Source: JBFFMO01 sp041390025
GTDB taxonomy: Bacteria; Myxococcota_A; Bradymonadia; Bradymonadales; Bradymonadaceae
Length of the DNA: 64,000 bases
NCBI GenBank assembly: GCA_041390025.1
Contig: JAWKQR010000019.1
Location: 1-64,000 of the forward strand
Direction of reading: 5' to 3'
The position numbers and the translations under genes are program-made. This document shows positions 55,353-63,815 of the stretch, piece by piece (within the stretch, counting starts at the first letter, position 1; every line of letters starts with the position of its first letter). Under the pieces are notes generated by a model that did not search any database, was not told the DNA's origin, and was given only the letters and a program-made list of their open reading frames with translations.

Positions 55353-57109
55353 ATGGGAACGCGAATGCAAGGCTTACCAAATGTAGGGGACGTCCTCGAC
55401 GAAACCTATCGGATTGAAGAACTCATTGGACAGGGCGGATTTGGCGCGGTTTACCTCGCGCGTCAGATGTCCATGGACCGGCAGGTTGCCATCAAGGTGC
55501 TCGTCGCCCACGCGATGAACGTCGACGAGATGATCGAGCGGTTCCGCCGCGAAGTCATGGCAGTTCGCAACCTGTCGCACCCCAACACGATCCGCATTTA
55601 CGACTTCCGCGGCGACCGCGAAGACGGGATGCTCTATTACGTGATGGAGTTCGTGAAAGGGTCGACGCTCAAGGACCTCATCAAGGAAGCGCCGATTTCG
55701 ATCAAGCGCGTCAAACACATCTTACGTCAGATCCTCAAGAGCCTCTCCGAGGCGCACAGCTACGGCATCGTCCACCGCGACCTCAAACCGGCCAACATCA
55801 TGTTGGCCGATCTCCACGGCGAGACGGACTTCGTGAAGGTCGTGGACTTCGGCATCGCGAAGATCATGAATAACCAAGAGAACGACGACGACGCGGATCC
55901 GTTGACGTCGGCGGGAGTCTTGGTGGGGACGCTTCGCTACATGGCGCCCGAGCAGATCACTGGCCAAGGGATCGGTCCGCAGAGTGACTTGTATGCCTTG
56001 GGACTCATCGCGATCGAAATGCTCACCGGCAAGAGCGTTTTCGAGGGCACGGGGCGCTGGGAAGTGCTGCACAAACAGATTTCCGATGATCCCGTGGACA
56101 TCCCTGCGGAGTTGATTCAATCCGAGATTGGGAAATTCCTTACGACAGCGCTCGAGAAGCGCTTGGAGCTTCGCTACAAAACCGCGGACGAGATGCTCGC
56201 CGCGCTCGACGCGGTGCCCGACGGCAGCCCCAAAGCGGCTGCGGTGGCCCCAAAGTCAGACGACGCGACGCAGATGGCGCCGCTGCCCGCGGTGGCAGCC
56301 CAACCGGCGCAGCCCCAAGCCGACCCCACCGGTGTCGTGTCCCGCGCGCAAGTCGACGACGACGCCACGCAGATCGCCGAGCTGCCCTCGGAAGCTTACG
56401 CCCGCAGCCGGTCGCGCAGGTCGCTTCACGGCCCGTGATGCAGACCAACCCTACGCTGTCGTCGGTCGACGACTACGAGGAACCGGCCAAAGAACCGCCT
56501 TATGCGGTGCTCGGCGTCATTGGCCTGCTTATTTTGGCCGCGCTCGGTGGCGTTGCGTACGTAGTGGCGCAGGGCGGCGAGCCCGCTGAAACGAAACCGG
56601 AAACCGAGGTCGCCGCCGTCACTCAGACCGCTGCGCAACAGCCTGAGCAACCCGTCGCCGTCGAACCGAAGGTGGAGGAGCCAGAGCCGGAGCAACCCAC
56701 GCCCACCGAGCCTGAACCCGTCGCCGAGAAGTGGGTGCGGTTCTCGACTCCGGGCGTAAAAGGTCGCGTGTTCAAGGGCGAGTCGTTCATCGGTCAGACA
56801 CCCGTTCGTGTTCAGATCAAAGACGGCGAACAGTGGTCGCTTCGTGCGGACAGCTATCTGCCGCAATTGATCACGGTGGGTCCAGACACCCCGGAAGAAC
56901 TGGCGGTCGAGCTTGAACGCATGCCCAAGGACAAGCCCGCCGACAAACCGGCCGACAAGCCAGCTGACAAGCCAGCGGACAAGCCGTCGGATGCTTGGGC
57001 TGATGTCACGACGAAGCCCAAAGACAAGCCGGCCGACAAACCCACCGACTCCACGAGTGACTGGGTTGACGTCAAGAAGCCGGACAAACCCAAAGTCCCC
57101 CTCTTCTAA
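55353..57109 (+). CDS. Ser/Thr protein kinase with membrane span and PEGA-like tail, one frameshift
   Basis: About 585 residues when corrected. The kinase domain is complete: GQGGFGAVY, Lys48, HRDLKPAN (141-148), DFG (166-168) and APE (198-200). The linker carries DDATQMAPLP (303-312) and DDATQIAELP (336-345). The frame breaks near 56412 (SEAYA/...), where the other frame already reads PQPVAQVASRPV before its first ATG. One extra C in GCCCG rejoins them. The second part has one membrane helix (YAVLGVIGLLILAALGGVAY), a PEGA-like domain and a DKPA-repeat tail ending VPLF. It is a paralogue of the kinase at 52-54 kb and divergent from it. ATG 55353 is chosen because GTG 55314 lies in the leader repeat. 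Confidence 0.85.
56930..56989 (+). repeat. Asp-Lys-Pro-Ala tetrapeptide repeat
   Basis: Five 12-base units (GAC AAG CCx GCx) encode DKPA, the last one DKPS, in the extracytoplasmic tail of the kinase. It parallels the KP stalk of the paralogous kinase. Confidence 0.85.
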
Positions 57110-57111
57110 TC

Positions 57112-57133
57112 TCGTCGCTCCTTGAAGCGACGA
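57112..57133 (+). other. Stem-loop between kinase and acyl-CoA dehydrogenase genes
   Basis: TCGTCGCT, loop CCTTGA and AGCGACGA form a perfect 8-bp stem three bases after the kinase stop. No T tract follows, so it may be a processing or weak termination site. Its role is not clear. Confidence 0.45.
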
Positions 57134-57170
57134 TGCGCATCCATTCTTTACAAACAAGCGAGGAGTCTTC

Positions 57171-58325
57171 ATGTCCACCCCACTTACCGCGCTCTCAGAA
57201 GACGAGCTGATGTTCCAACAGGCTGTGCGTGAGTTCGCGCGAAAGGAAATCGCGCCCCACGTTGCCAAGATGGACCACGACGCGAAGTTGGAAAAACACA
57301 TCCTGACTGGCGCCTTCAACCTTGGCCTAATGGGGATCGAGCTTCCTGCCGACTTCGGCGGTTCGGAGAGCTCGTTTTTCACGGCCATTCTCGCGATCGA
57401 GGAGCTGGCTGCCGTTGACCCGAGCGTGGGTGTGTTTGTCGACGTGCAGAACACGCTGGTCAACAACGCCTTCATGAACTTTGCCAGCGACGAGATGAAA
57501 CAAAAGTACCTGCCTAAACTCGCCACGGAGTGGGTCGGCAGCTACGCGCTCAGCGAGCCAGGAAGCGGGTCAGACGCATTCGCGCTCGCCACACGCGCCG
57601 AAGATTGCGGTGACCACTGGAAGCTCAACGGCACCAAGCTGTGGATCACAAACGGCGCCGAAGCCAGCGTGTACATTGTGTTCGCAAACATCGCGCCCGA
57701 GAAAGGCTACCGCGGCATCACCGGCTTCATCGTCGAGCGCGAGTTCGAAGGGTTCTCGGTCGGGAAGAAGGAGGACAAGCTCGGCATTCGCGCTTCGTCC
57801 ACGTGTGAGCTCATCCTCGAAGACTGCATCGTCCCCAAAGAAAACGTCATTGGAGAGGTCGGCAAAGGCTACAAAGTGGCCATCGAGACGCTCAACGAAG
57901 GCCGCATTGGCATTGGCGCACAGATGATCGGGCTTGCGCGCGGCGCGTTCGATGCTGCCATGGCCCACATGCTTGAGCGCAAGCAGTTCGGGCAGCGCAT
58001 CGCAGACTTCCAAGGCCTGCAGTTTCAGTACGCCGACGTCGCAACCCGTATCGAGGCGGCGCGTTTGATGGTCTACAACGCGGCGCGCCTGAAGGACGCG
58101 GGAAAACCGTTCGTCAAAGAAGCAGCGATGGCGAAGCTGTACTCGAGCCAAGTCGCGGAGTACGCGGCGTCGATGTGCATCGAGTTCCACGGCGGTGTGG
58201 GATTCACCAAGGAGTACGGCGCCGAGAAGTTCTTCCGCGATGCCAAGATTGGCGCAATCTACGAGGGAACCTCGAACATGCAGCTGCAGACGATCGCAAA
58301 ATTGCTCATCGCTGAGCGTTCCTAA
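57171..58325 (+). CDS. Acyl-CoA dehydrogenase
   Basis: 384 residues, normal for the family. FAD and substrate motifs are YALSEPGSGSDAFALATRA and WITNGAEASVYIVFA. The catalytic base is the Glu of IYEGTSNMQLQTIAK near the C-terminus, the position used in short-chain and similar dehydrogenases. ATG 57171 has GAGGAG upstream. It oxidises an acyl-CoA and passes electrons to ETF. The chain length is unknown; the catalytic Glu position fits short-chain or branched-chain (butyryl/isobutyryl) types. Its stop overlaps the mtnB start by one base. No ETF genes are in view. Confidence 0.93.
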   Translation: MSTPLTALSEDELMFQQAVREFARKEIAPHVAKMDHDAKLEKHILTGAFNLGLMGIELPADFGGSESSFFTAILAIEELAAVDPSVGVFVDVQNTLVNNAFMNFASDEMKQKYLPKLATEWVGSYALSEPGSGSDAFALATRAEDCGDHWKLNGTKLWITNGAEASVYIVFANIAPEKGYRGITGFIVEREFEGFSVGKKEDKLGIRASSTCELILEDCIVPKENVIGEVGKGYKVAIETLNEGRIGIGAQMIGLARGAFDAAMAHMLERKQFGQRIADFQGLQFQYADVATRIEAARLMVYNAARLKDAGKPFVKEAAMAKLYSSQVAEYAASMCIEFHGGVGFTKEYGAEKFFRDAKIGAIYEGTSNMQLQTIAKLLIAERS

Positions 58326-58927
58326 TGGCGCGAGAGCAAGCCGCAACGTTTATGGCCGAGGCCGCTCGTGCATTTTATGGACACGGCTGGCTAATGGGGA
58401 CTTCAGGCAACCTGTCGGTAAGGATGTCGCCCGATACGTTTCTGATCTCGGCGAGCGGCAAGGACAAAGGCGCTTTGCGTCCTTCTGACTTTCTGTTGTG
58501 CGGCATGGATGCGTTGCCTGCCGAAGAGACCAATCACCGGCCTTCAGCCGAGACTCACGTCCACGCCGTGCTTTACGCAAAGTTTCCCGAGGTGGGCGCG
58601 ATCTTCCACTGCCACGAACCGTATGCGGCGCTTTGCAGCAGTCGCGACGAAGCCCGCACGGCGACGACATTTCAAGGTCTTGAGATGATCAAAGGGCTTG
58701 ATATCTGGGACGAAGACGCCGAAGTGAGTGTGCCCATCGTGGCCAACTATGCAGACATCCCACAACTCGCGGTGGCGATTGGTGACGTTGCGCGCGCTGA
58801 AGTTCCCGGCGTCAACGTGTTGCGGCACGGCTTCTACGCGTGGGGCGCGACCCCATTCGCCGCCAAACGCCACGTGGAGTCCCTCGCTTATCTCTACCGC
58901 TATTCGTGGGAGTGGAGCCGGCGCTAG
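58325..58927 (+). CDS. mtnB: Methylthioribulose-1-phosphate dehydratase-like class II aldolase
   Basis: 200 residues. Class II aldolase fold with zinc ligands in ETHVHAVLY and FHCHEPYAA and a third His near LRHGFYAWG. The start ARAFYGHGWLMGTSGNLSVR and the SGKDKGALRPSDF loop match MtnB of the methionine salvage pathway. It dehydrates 5-methylthioribulose 1-phosphate. No other mtn genes are here, so a related sugar-phosphate substrate cannot be excluded. Methylthioadenosine arises from spermidine synthesis, which gives a loose link to the gene at 47 kb. Confidence 0.85.
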   Translation: MAREQAATFMAEAARAFYGHGWLMGTSGNLSVRMSPDTFLISASGKDKGALRPSDFLLCGMDALPAEETNHRPSAETHVHAVLYAKFPEVGAIFHCHEPYAALCSSRDEARTATTFQGLEMIKGLDIWDEDAEVSVPIVANYADIPQLAVAIGDVARAEVPGVNVLRHGFYAWGATPFAAKRHVESLAYLYRYSWEWSRR

Positions 58928-60177
58928 GACAGACCGATGTCTGTGCGCATCTGCATGCCGTCAAAGGCGATGGCGTGGCACGCCTGATATGCCAGTTTTC
59001 GGGCATCCTGAGGACTTCCACCTCGGCCTACGACCGCAAGCACACGACCTCCCGCGGTCTGCCATTCTTCTTCACGGTGTTGGGTGCCTGCGTGAAACAC
59101 GTGCGTGTCTGGTGTGTTCATTCCGATGCCGGCGATGCGTTTGCCGGTCTGGGGCGCGTCGGGATACCCGGCGCTCGCAAGCACCACGCAACACGCCGGT
59201 TCGAACTCGCCAAGCGACACCGCATGGCCTGCCGCCGCTGAGATCAACGCCGGACCCAACGGTTCGCGCATCCCGAACAGCAAGGCCTGCGTCTCGGGGT
59301 CGCCCAACCGGACGTTGAACTCCAGCACCTTGGGCCCAGAGGGTGTCAACATCAGACCGGCATACAGAAAGCCGACGTAGGGCGTTCCATCCTCGGCCAT
59401 CACGTGCAAGATGGGCTCGATGACCTGTGCCATCACAAACGCTTCTACGTCCGGCGTCGTGTCCGGAGAGGGCACGATCGCGCCCATTCCGCCGGTGTTT
59501 GGACCAAGGTCGCCTGTCTGAAGTCGTTTGTGGTCGCGGCTCGTCGCGAGCGGCACCGCACGGGTGCCGTCACACACCACCATGAACGAGAGTTCGGGAC
59601 CGGTCAGAAACTCCTCGATGACAACCTGTTGTGACGCCTGCCCAAACTGACCGTGGGACATGTACGAGCGCAGGGTCGCAACGCTCTGCGCGACATCGGC
59701 GCTGATCGTCACCCCCTTCCCGCCCGCGAGGCCGTCGGCCTTGATGACCAATGGATGCTCGGCACCGCGCGCGTATTCGATGGCGCGCTCCACATCGACA
59801 AACGTCCGATACGCGGCGGTGGGAATGCCTGCGCGCTCCATCGTAACTTTGGCGAAGTGTTTGCTGGCTTCAAGCTGTGCGCACGCCTGCGTTGGCCCAA
59901 AAATCGGGAGTCCTTGCGCGCGAAACACATCCACGATGCCCGCGCAAAGGGGTGCCTCTGGCCCCACGACCGTCAGGTCCGCGTTGAGTTCGCGCGCCAG
60001 GGATGCCAGCCCCGCCAGATCGCTGGCTTGCACAGCGACGCAACTCTCATCGCCAAGATCGGCCGCGATTCCGGGATTTCCCGGCGCAACCACAACGCGA
60101 GCGCCCGGCTCTTGTGCGAGTTTCCAAGCGATCGCGTGCTCCCGACCACCGCTTCCGACCACCAAATACGTATGCAT
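58924..60177 (-). CDS. purD: Phosphoribosylamine-glycine ligase
   Basis: 417 residues, the usual PurD size. It has the N-terminal VVGSGGREHAIAWKLAQ, TVVGPEAPLCAGIVD, the ATP-grasp core HPLVIKADGLAGGKGVTI, GPELSFMVVCDGTRAVPLA, DHKRLQTGDLGPNTGGMGA, and EFNVRLGDPETQALL for metal binding. It catalyses the second step of purine synthesis (GAR formation). It follows purH with a one-base gap, so the two form an operon. It converges on mtnB with a 4-base overlap. Confidence 0.97.
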   Translation of the reverse strand: MHTYLVVGSGGREHAIAWKLAQEPGARVVVAPGNPGIAADLGDESCVAVQASDLAGLASLARELNADLTVVGPEAPLCAGIVDVFRAQGLPIFGPTQACAQLEASKHFAKVTMERAGIPTAAYRTFVDVERAIEYARGAEHPLVIKADGLAGGKGVTISADVAQSVATLRSYMSHGQFGQASQQVVIEEFLTGPELSFMVVCDGTRAVPLATSRDHKRLQTGDLGPNTGGMGAIVPSPDTTPDVEAFVMAQVIEPILHVMAEDGTPYVGFLYAGLMLTPSGPKVLEFNVRLGDPETQALLFGMREPLGPALISAAAGHAVSLGEFEPACCVVLASAGYPDAPQTGKRIAGIGMNTPDTHVFHAGTQHREEEWQTAGGRVLAVVGRGGSPQDARKLAYQACHAIAFDGMQMRTDIGLS

Positions 60178-60178
60178 G

Positions 60179-61696
60179 TCAGTGCCTAAAGTGTCGTCGA
60201 CCGGTCAGTGCCATCGCAATGCCGTGTTCCTCACACGCGCGGATCACCTCGTCATCACGTTTCGACCCACCGGGCTGGATGATTGCGGTTACGCCGGCAG
60301 CTGCAGCAGCGTCAATGCCGTCGCGGAAGGGGAAAAAAGCGTCGCTTGCCAACACGATGGGCCCACAGACGCCGTCTGGGAACGCACGTCGCATCTTCTC
60401 AGCCCCGATCCTCACGGAGTCGATGCGACTCATCTGGCCCGCGCCCACGCCCACGGTCTGCTCACCCGTCGCGAACACAATGGCGTTGGATTTGACGTGT
60501 TTGCAGACCTTCCACGCAAACCACAGCGCATCGATGAGGTCGGCGCGCGCCTCGGTCGCCCATTCCAGGGACTCTGCGCCCTCAATGCGGGGATCGGCAC
60601 TTTGCTCAAGCCGGCCAAAACAGGTGTCTCTCACCGCGGTCGACGGCAAATGCAGTGGGTTGGGGTTGCGCATCAAACGCAGGTTTTTCTTGGCCGCCAG
60701 TATCTCCAACGCGTCGGGGTCGAAATCCGTGGCGAGGATGACCTCCCAGAATGACGCTGCAAGCGTCTGGGCGAGCGCGCGGTCCACCGTGCGATTCAGG
60801 GCCACGATGCCGCCAAACGCCGAGACAGAGTCACACGACAACGCGCGCTCGAAGGCCGCGGAAAGGTCCGTTCCACTGGCGCAACCGGCCGGGTTAGTAT
60901 GTTTGATGATCGCACATGTCGGCTGATCGAACTCGGCCACGAGCTGCAACGCGGCGTCTGCGTCGACGAGGTTATTGTAGCTCAACTCCTTACCTTGAAG
61001 GATTTCCCAACCGCCGAAGGACTCAGGCCCCGACGCGAGCAACACCGCGTCTTGGTGGGGATTTTCACCGTACCGAAGGGTAGCGGTGGTGCGTCGAAGC
61101 TCGCGACGCGTGGTCGGATCGAACCATGACGCTACGTGCGCGTCGTATTCGGCGGTGTGAGCGAAGGCCTTGGCGGCCAATCGTCTGCGTGTCTCAACGT
61201 CGATCCCGCGTTCGATGGCGTCTAAGACGTCGGGGTAGTCGCGGGGGTCAACGACGACGGTCACGTTCTCGAAGTTCTTCGCGGAGGCGCGCACCATCGC
61301 GGGGCCGCCGATGTCGATCTGCTCGACAATCTCGGCCTCCGGCGCGCCCGAGGCGACGGTCTCAACAAATGGGTAAAGGTTGACGGCGACCACGCGAATA
61401 TCGGCGATGCCATGCTCGTACATGGCCGCCAGATCGGCCGCAACGGCGCGACGCCCTAGCAACCCCCCGTGGATGCGTGGATGCAGAGTTTTTACGCGAC
61501 CATCCATGATTTCGGGGAAGCCGGTCACGTCGCTGACCCGCACCACCGCCAAGCCCGCGTTCTCAAGAAACGTCGCCGTTCCGCCGGTAGATATCAGGCG
61601 GTATCCGGCTTGAACCAGGCCGCGTGCGAATGCAACCAGCCCGTCCTTGTTGGAAACACTCAACAGGGCGAACGGCGCAGATTCGTTGGATTTCAT
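60179..61696 (-). CDS. purH: Bifunctional AICAR transformylase/IMP cyclohydrolase
   Basis: 505 residues from ATG 61696, chosen over the longer frame because MKSNESAPFALLSVSNKDGL is the normal start. The N-terminal IMP cyclohydrolase is an MGS-like domain (GYRLISTGGTATFLENAGL; VTGFPEIMDGRVKTLHPRIH). The transformylase half shows RYGENPHQDAVL, KELSYNNLVDADAAL, IIKHTNPAGCASG and QPGGSKRDDEVI. It carries out the last two steps to IMP. It lies just downstream of the sigma4-like regulator (13-base gap) and upstream of purD. Confidence 0.97.
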   Translation of the reverse strand: MKSNESAPFALLSVSNKDGLVAFARGLVQAGYRLISTGGTATFLENAGLAVVRVSDVTGFPEIMDGRVKTLHPRIHGGLLGRRAVAADLAAMYEHGIADIRVVAVNLYPFVETVASGAPEAEIVEQIDIGGPAMVRASAKNFENVTVVVDPRDYPDVLDAIERGIDVETRRRLAAKAFAHTAEYDAHVASWFDPTTRRELRRTTATLRYGENPHQDAVLLASGPESFGGWEILQGKELSYNNLVDADAALQLVAEFDQPTCAIIKHTNPAGCASGTDLSAAFERALSCDSVSAFGGIVALNRTVDRALAQTLAASFWEVILATDFDPDALEILAAKKNLRLMRNPNPLHLPSTAVRDTCFGRLEQSADPRIEGAESLEWATEARADLIDALWFAWKVCKHVKSNAIVFATGEQTVGVGAGQMSRIDSVRIGAEKMRRAFPDGVCGPIVLASDAFFPFRDGIDAAAAAGVTAIIQPGGSKRDDEVIRACEEHGIAMALTGRRHFRH

Positions 61697-61709
61697 GGGA
61701 TTCCCGGAG

Positions 61710-62156
61710 TTATTCGGGCTGTTCGTCGTCGTCGTAGCCGACGCGTAGTTTTTCGAGGCCGGTCGCCTCAACTTGCCGGATGCGCTCTCGCGTGAGGTTG
61801 AGCAGCTCGCCGACTTCTTCGAGCGTGATGCCACCGCGGTCGGCAACATCGAGAGAGCACGTCTCAGACAGTTCCCACACTTCGAGGTCGGGGAAGTTCA
61901 GTTTGATCGAGCCCGTGTGAGGATTGACGTCTAGGTACAGGTGGTACTTGCACGATACAAATGGGCAAGGCCTGTCTGCGACGCGACAATCATCGCGGTT
62001 GCGGGGCCGAAGGTGCTCCATCTCTTCGAGAACTTGAGCCGTCTGCTGACGCTCTTCTTCCGTAAGACGCTTGAGTGCGATCGTCTTACTGCGCCTGAGA
62101 CCCTTTCGAGCTCCCCGAGTATTGGCGGTCTGGCGAGTTTGTTCGCTATTAGCCAT
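61710..62156 (-). CDS. Stand-alone sigma-70 region 4-like DNA-binding protein with four cysteines
   Basis: 148 residues from ATG 62156. Residues 107-137 are a clear sigma region 4 helix-turn-helix (GGITLEEVGELLNLTRERIR followed by QVEATGLEKL). Regions 1-3 are absent, so it cannot be a full sigma factor. Cys57, Cys64, Cys69 and Cys100 surround a conserved-looking beta segment (HLYLDVNPHTGSIKLNFPD), which suggests a zinc or Fe-S site. The N-terminal 30 residues are basic. It heads a probable operon with purH and purD and has its own TTGACA promoter. It may be a -35-contacting regulator. Similar small proteins occur in myxobacterial-type genomes as I recall. Confidence 0.7.
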   Translation of the reverse strand: MANSEQTRQTANTRGARKGLRRSKTIALKRLTEEERQQTAQVLEEMEHLRPRNRDDCRVADRPCPFVSCKYHLYLDVNPHTGSIKLNFPDLEVWELSETCSLDVADRGGITLEEVGELLNLTRERIRQVEATGLEKLRVGYDDDEQPE

Positions 62157-62197
62157 CGACGCCCATCCGTGGCAGAAAGTGGGTGGTTTCGTCGCGA

Positions 62198-62227
62198 AAG
62201 GTATCGGTGCCCACCTCACTCTGTCAA
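62198..62227 (-). promoter_or_regulatory. Promoter of the sigma4-like gene and purHD
   Basis: On the minus strand TTGACA (62222-62227), 18 bases and TACCTT (62198-62203), about 42 bases before ATG 62156. Confidence 0.5.
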
Positions 62228-62287
62228 CCGTAACGCAGCAAGTGTTTGTAAAAGTGTCGATGCGGCATTGTCCGATGGATTGCCCGG

Positions 62288-62316
62288 TTGACGCGCGGGG
62301 TGTGCTCCGGTAAACA
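62288..62316 (+). promoter_or_regulatory. Promoter of the small membrane protein gene
   Basis: TTGACG (62288-62293), 17 bases and TAAACA (62311-62316), about 50 bases before ATG 62366. Confidence 0.55.
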
Positions 62317-62365
62317 ACGCTCTTTCGGTTCGTCCGGACATTTTTTCGAGTCCGCCGGAGGATTC

Positions 62366-62869
62366 ATGAACGTCGGTTACTTGACCATTGGATTGGTCAT
62401 CTTGGGAATGGTCGCTTGTGGTGTGGGAGCGTTTGGCATCGCCAAGTACGCGTTTCGCATTAGCTCTGGCAAAGGTGCCTTGGCCTTCTTGTTCCCTCCT
62501 TACACTTTCTATTTCTCGTTCTTTGAGCTCCAAGAGGAAGGCAAAGAGACTCCGATTGCCCTCTGGCTGAGCGGTCTTTTTGTCACGCTTTTGATCAGCG
62601 TCGCGTTTTGGCAACCCATCAACATGGTGTTCCAGGGCAAAGCTGACGAGCTCTATCCGCCTGCTGCGGACGAGATGGAGAAGCAGTTTGGCCAAAAGCC
62701 TGTCTCCGCGGAGCTCTCGAAGCCAATCGCTGAATTGGAAGTCCCCGTGCAGGCTCCTGCGGCGACGAACAACGCCACCAACGGCGCAGGGACGAACAAC
62801 ACAGCAGACACGAACAACGCGGCGCCGGCCACAAACGGCGGAACGAACAACGCGCCTGCCGCTCCGTAG
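62366..62869 (+). CDS. Small membrane protein with Asn/Thr/Ala tail
   Basis: 167 residues from ATG 62366, with GGAGGA five bases upstream. Membrane segments lie at about 5-25 (LTIGLVILGMVACGVGAFGI), 38-52 (FLFPPYTFYFSFF) and 65-82 (LWLSGLFVTLLISVAFW). A soluble part then leads to a low-complexity C-terminus of TNN, ATN and GTNN units (about residues 130-167), similar in composition to the linkers of the 19-27 kb lipoproteins. The tail is terminal here, so it cannot be a linker between domains. It has its own promoter and terminator. No family recognised. Confidence 0.65.
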   Translation: MNVGYLTIGLVILGMVACGVGAFGIAKYAFRISSGKGALAFLFPPYTFYFSFFELQEEGKETPIALWLSGLFVTLLISVAFWQPINMVFQGKADELYPPAADEMEKQFGQKPVSAELSKPIAELEVPVQAPAATNNATNGAGTNNTADTNNAAPATNGGTNNAPAAP

Positions 62870-62889
62870 ACGCGGTGACCTAGACAAAC

Positions 62890-62918
62890 AAAAAGGCGAC
62901 CCATGGTCGCCTTTTTTT
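62890..62918. terminator. Bidirectional terminator
   Basis: AAAA-GGCGACC, loop CAT and GGTCGCC-TTTTTTT. Both strands carry a T tract after the stem, so it serves the plus-strand membrane protein gene and the convergent coaX. Confidence 0.92.
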
Positions 62919-62949
62919 GTGTGGTGAGCTCACCCAAAGCCTTCTACAC

Positions 62950-63714
62950 CTAGGTGTTTCGCAGGTAGATCAGACGCAGGCCCTCGAGCGTCAACAAGTC
63001 GTCGACCTCGTCGATGCAGTGGGTCTCGCCGGCGATAAATCGCGCGAGACCACCCGTCGCGACCACCGTGGTGTTGTCGCCCAAACGGACCTTCATACGC
63101 CCCACGATTTCGTTGACGAGGCCAGTGTAACCGTACAAGAGCCCGGATTGAATGGCGTCCACGGTGGTCGTACCAATGACGTCTCGGGGGCGCGCAATCT
63201 CGACGCGAGGCAATTTGCTCGCGGCTTGGTAGAGGGCCTCGCTGGCAACCGTGACCCCGGGCGCGATGGCGCCGCCGAGGTACTCGCCCTTGTCACTGAT
63301 GGCGTCGAAGGTGGTCGCGGTGCCAAAGTCGACGATCACGAGTGCTGTGTGGTGACGCTCCCACGCTGCCACTGCGTTGACGAGGCGGTCAGCACCGACC
63401 TCGACGGGGTTTTCGTAAAGGATTGGCATTTGCGGGTCGGCCGTCTTGCCAACCACCAGCGGTGTATGCCCGAGGTAAACCTGCGTCGTTTTTGTCCATG
63501 TGTGTTCCATTGGGGGTACGACCGAGCTGATGATCGTTCCGGCGATGGCGCTGCGCTCAACCTGACCATACCCAAGGAGGTCACCAAGCATCACACCGTG
63601 TTCGTCCGACGTACGCCCGCGTTGTGTCTGGATTCTCCACGAGCGAACCAAGGTGTCGCCGTTGTAGACCCCCAAGACGGTGTTGGTGTTCCCAACGTCC
63701 ACGACCAGTATCAT
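62950..63714 (-). CDS. coaX: Type III pantothenate kinase
   Basis: 254 residues from ATG 63714 (AGGAG seven bases upstream). ASKHA-fold motifs are MILVVDVGNTNTVLGV (phosphate 1), NPVEVGADRLVNAVAA, VIVDFGTATTFDAIS (phosphate 2) and GGAIAPGV. It phosphorylates pantothenate, the first step to CoA, and has no feedback inhibition by CoA in this family. It is divergent from the ABC permease, and no birA is fused or adjacent in view. Confidence 0.96.
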   Translation of the reverse strand: MILVVDVGNTNTVLGVYNGDTLVRSWRIQTQRGRTSDEHGVMLGDLLGYGQVERSAIAGTIISSVVPPMEHTWTKTTQVYLGHTPLVVGKTADPQMPILYENPVEVGADRLVNAVAAWERHHTALVIVDFGTATTFDAISDKGEYLGGAIAPGVTVASEALYQAASKLPRVEIARPRDVIGTTTVDAIQSGLLYGYTGLVNEIVGRMKVRLGDNTTVVATGGLARFIAGETHCIDEVDDLLTLEGLRLIYLRNT

Positions 63715-63815
63715 CTCGAACTCCTGCAAACACGGGTTGCCATGACTGCCCGGACAACGTAGTTCTCAAGGCGCGCACCCCTGATAGTTCCTCCACCAAG
63801 GTTTCGCAACACGCG

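Noticed and set aside
56435..57109. A separate 224-residue gene after the second kinase
   Set aside because: Its frame is already protein-like (PQPVAQVASRPV) upstream of the first ATG, continuous in composition with the kinase linker. The paralogous kinase has the same parts in one chain, so it is the C-terminal half of a frameshifted gene.
59660..60926. Overlapping plus-strand frames of 364 and 307 residues
   Set aside because: They run antisense across purD and purH, whose motifs and operon spacing are unambiguous.
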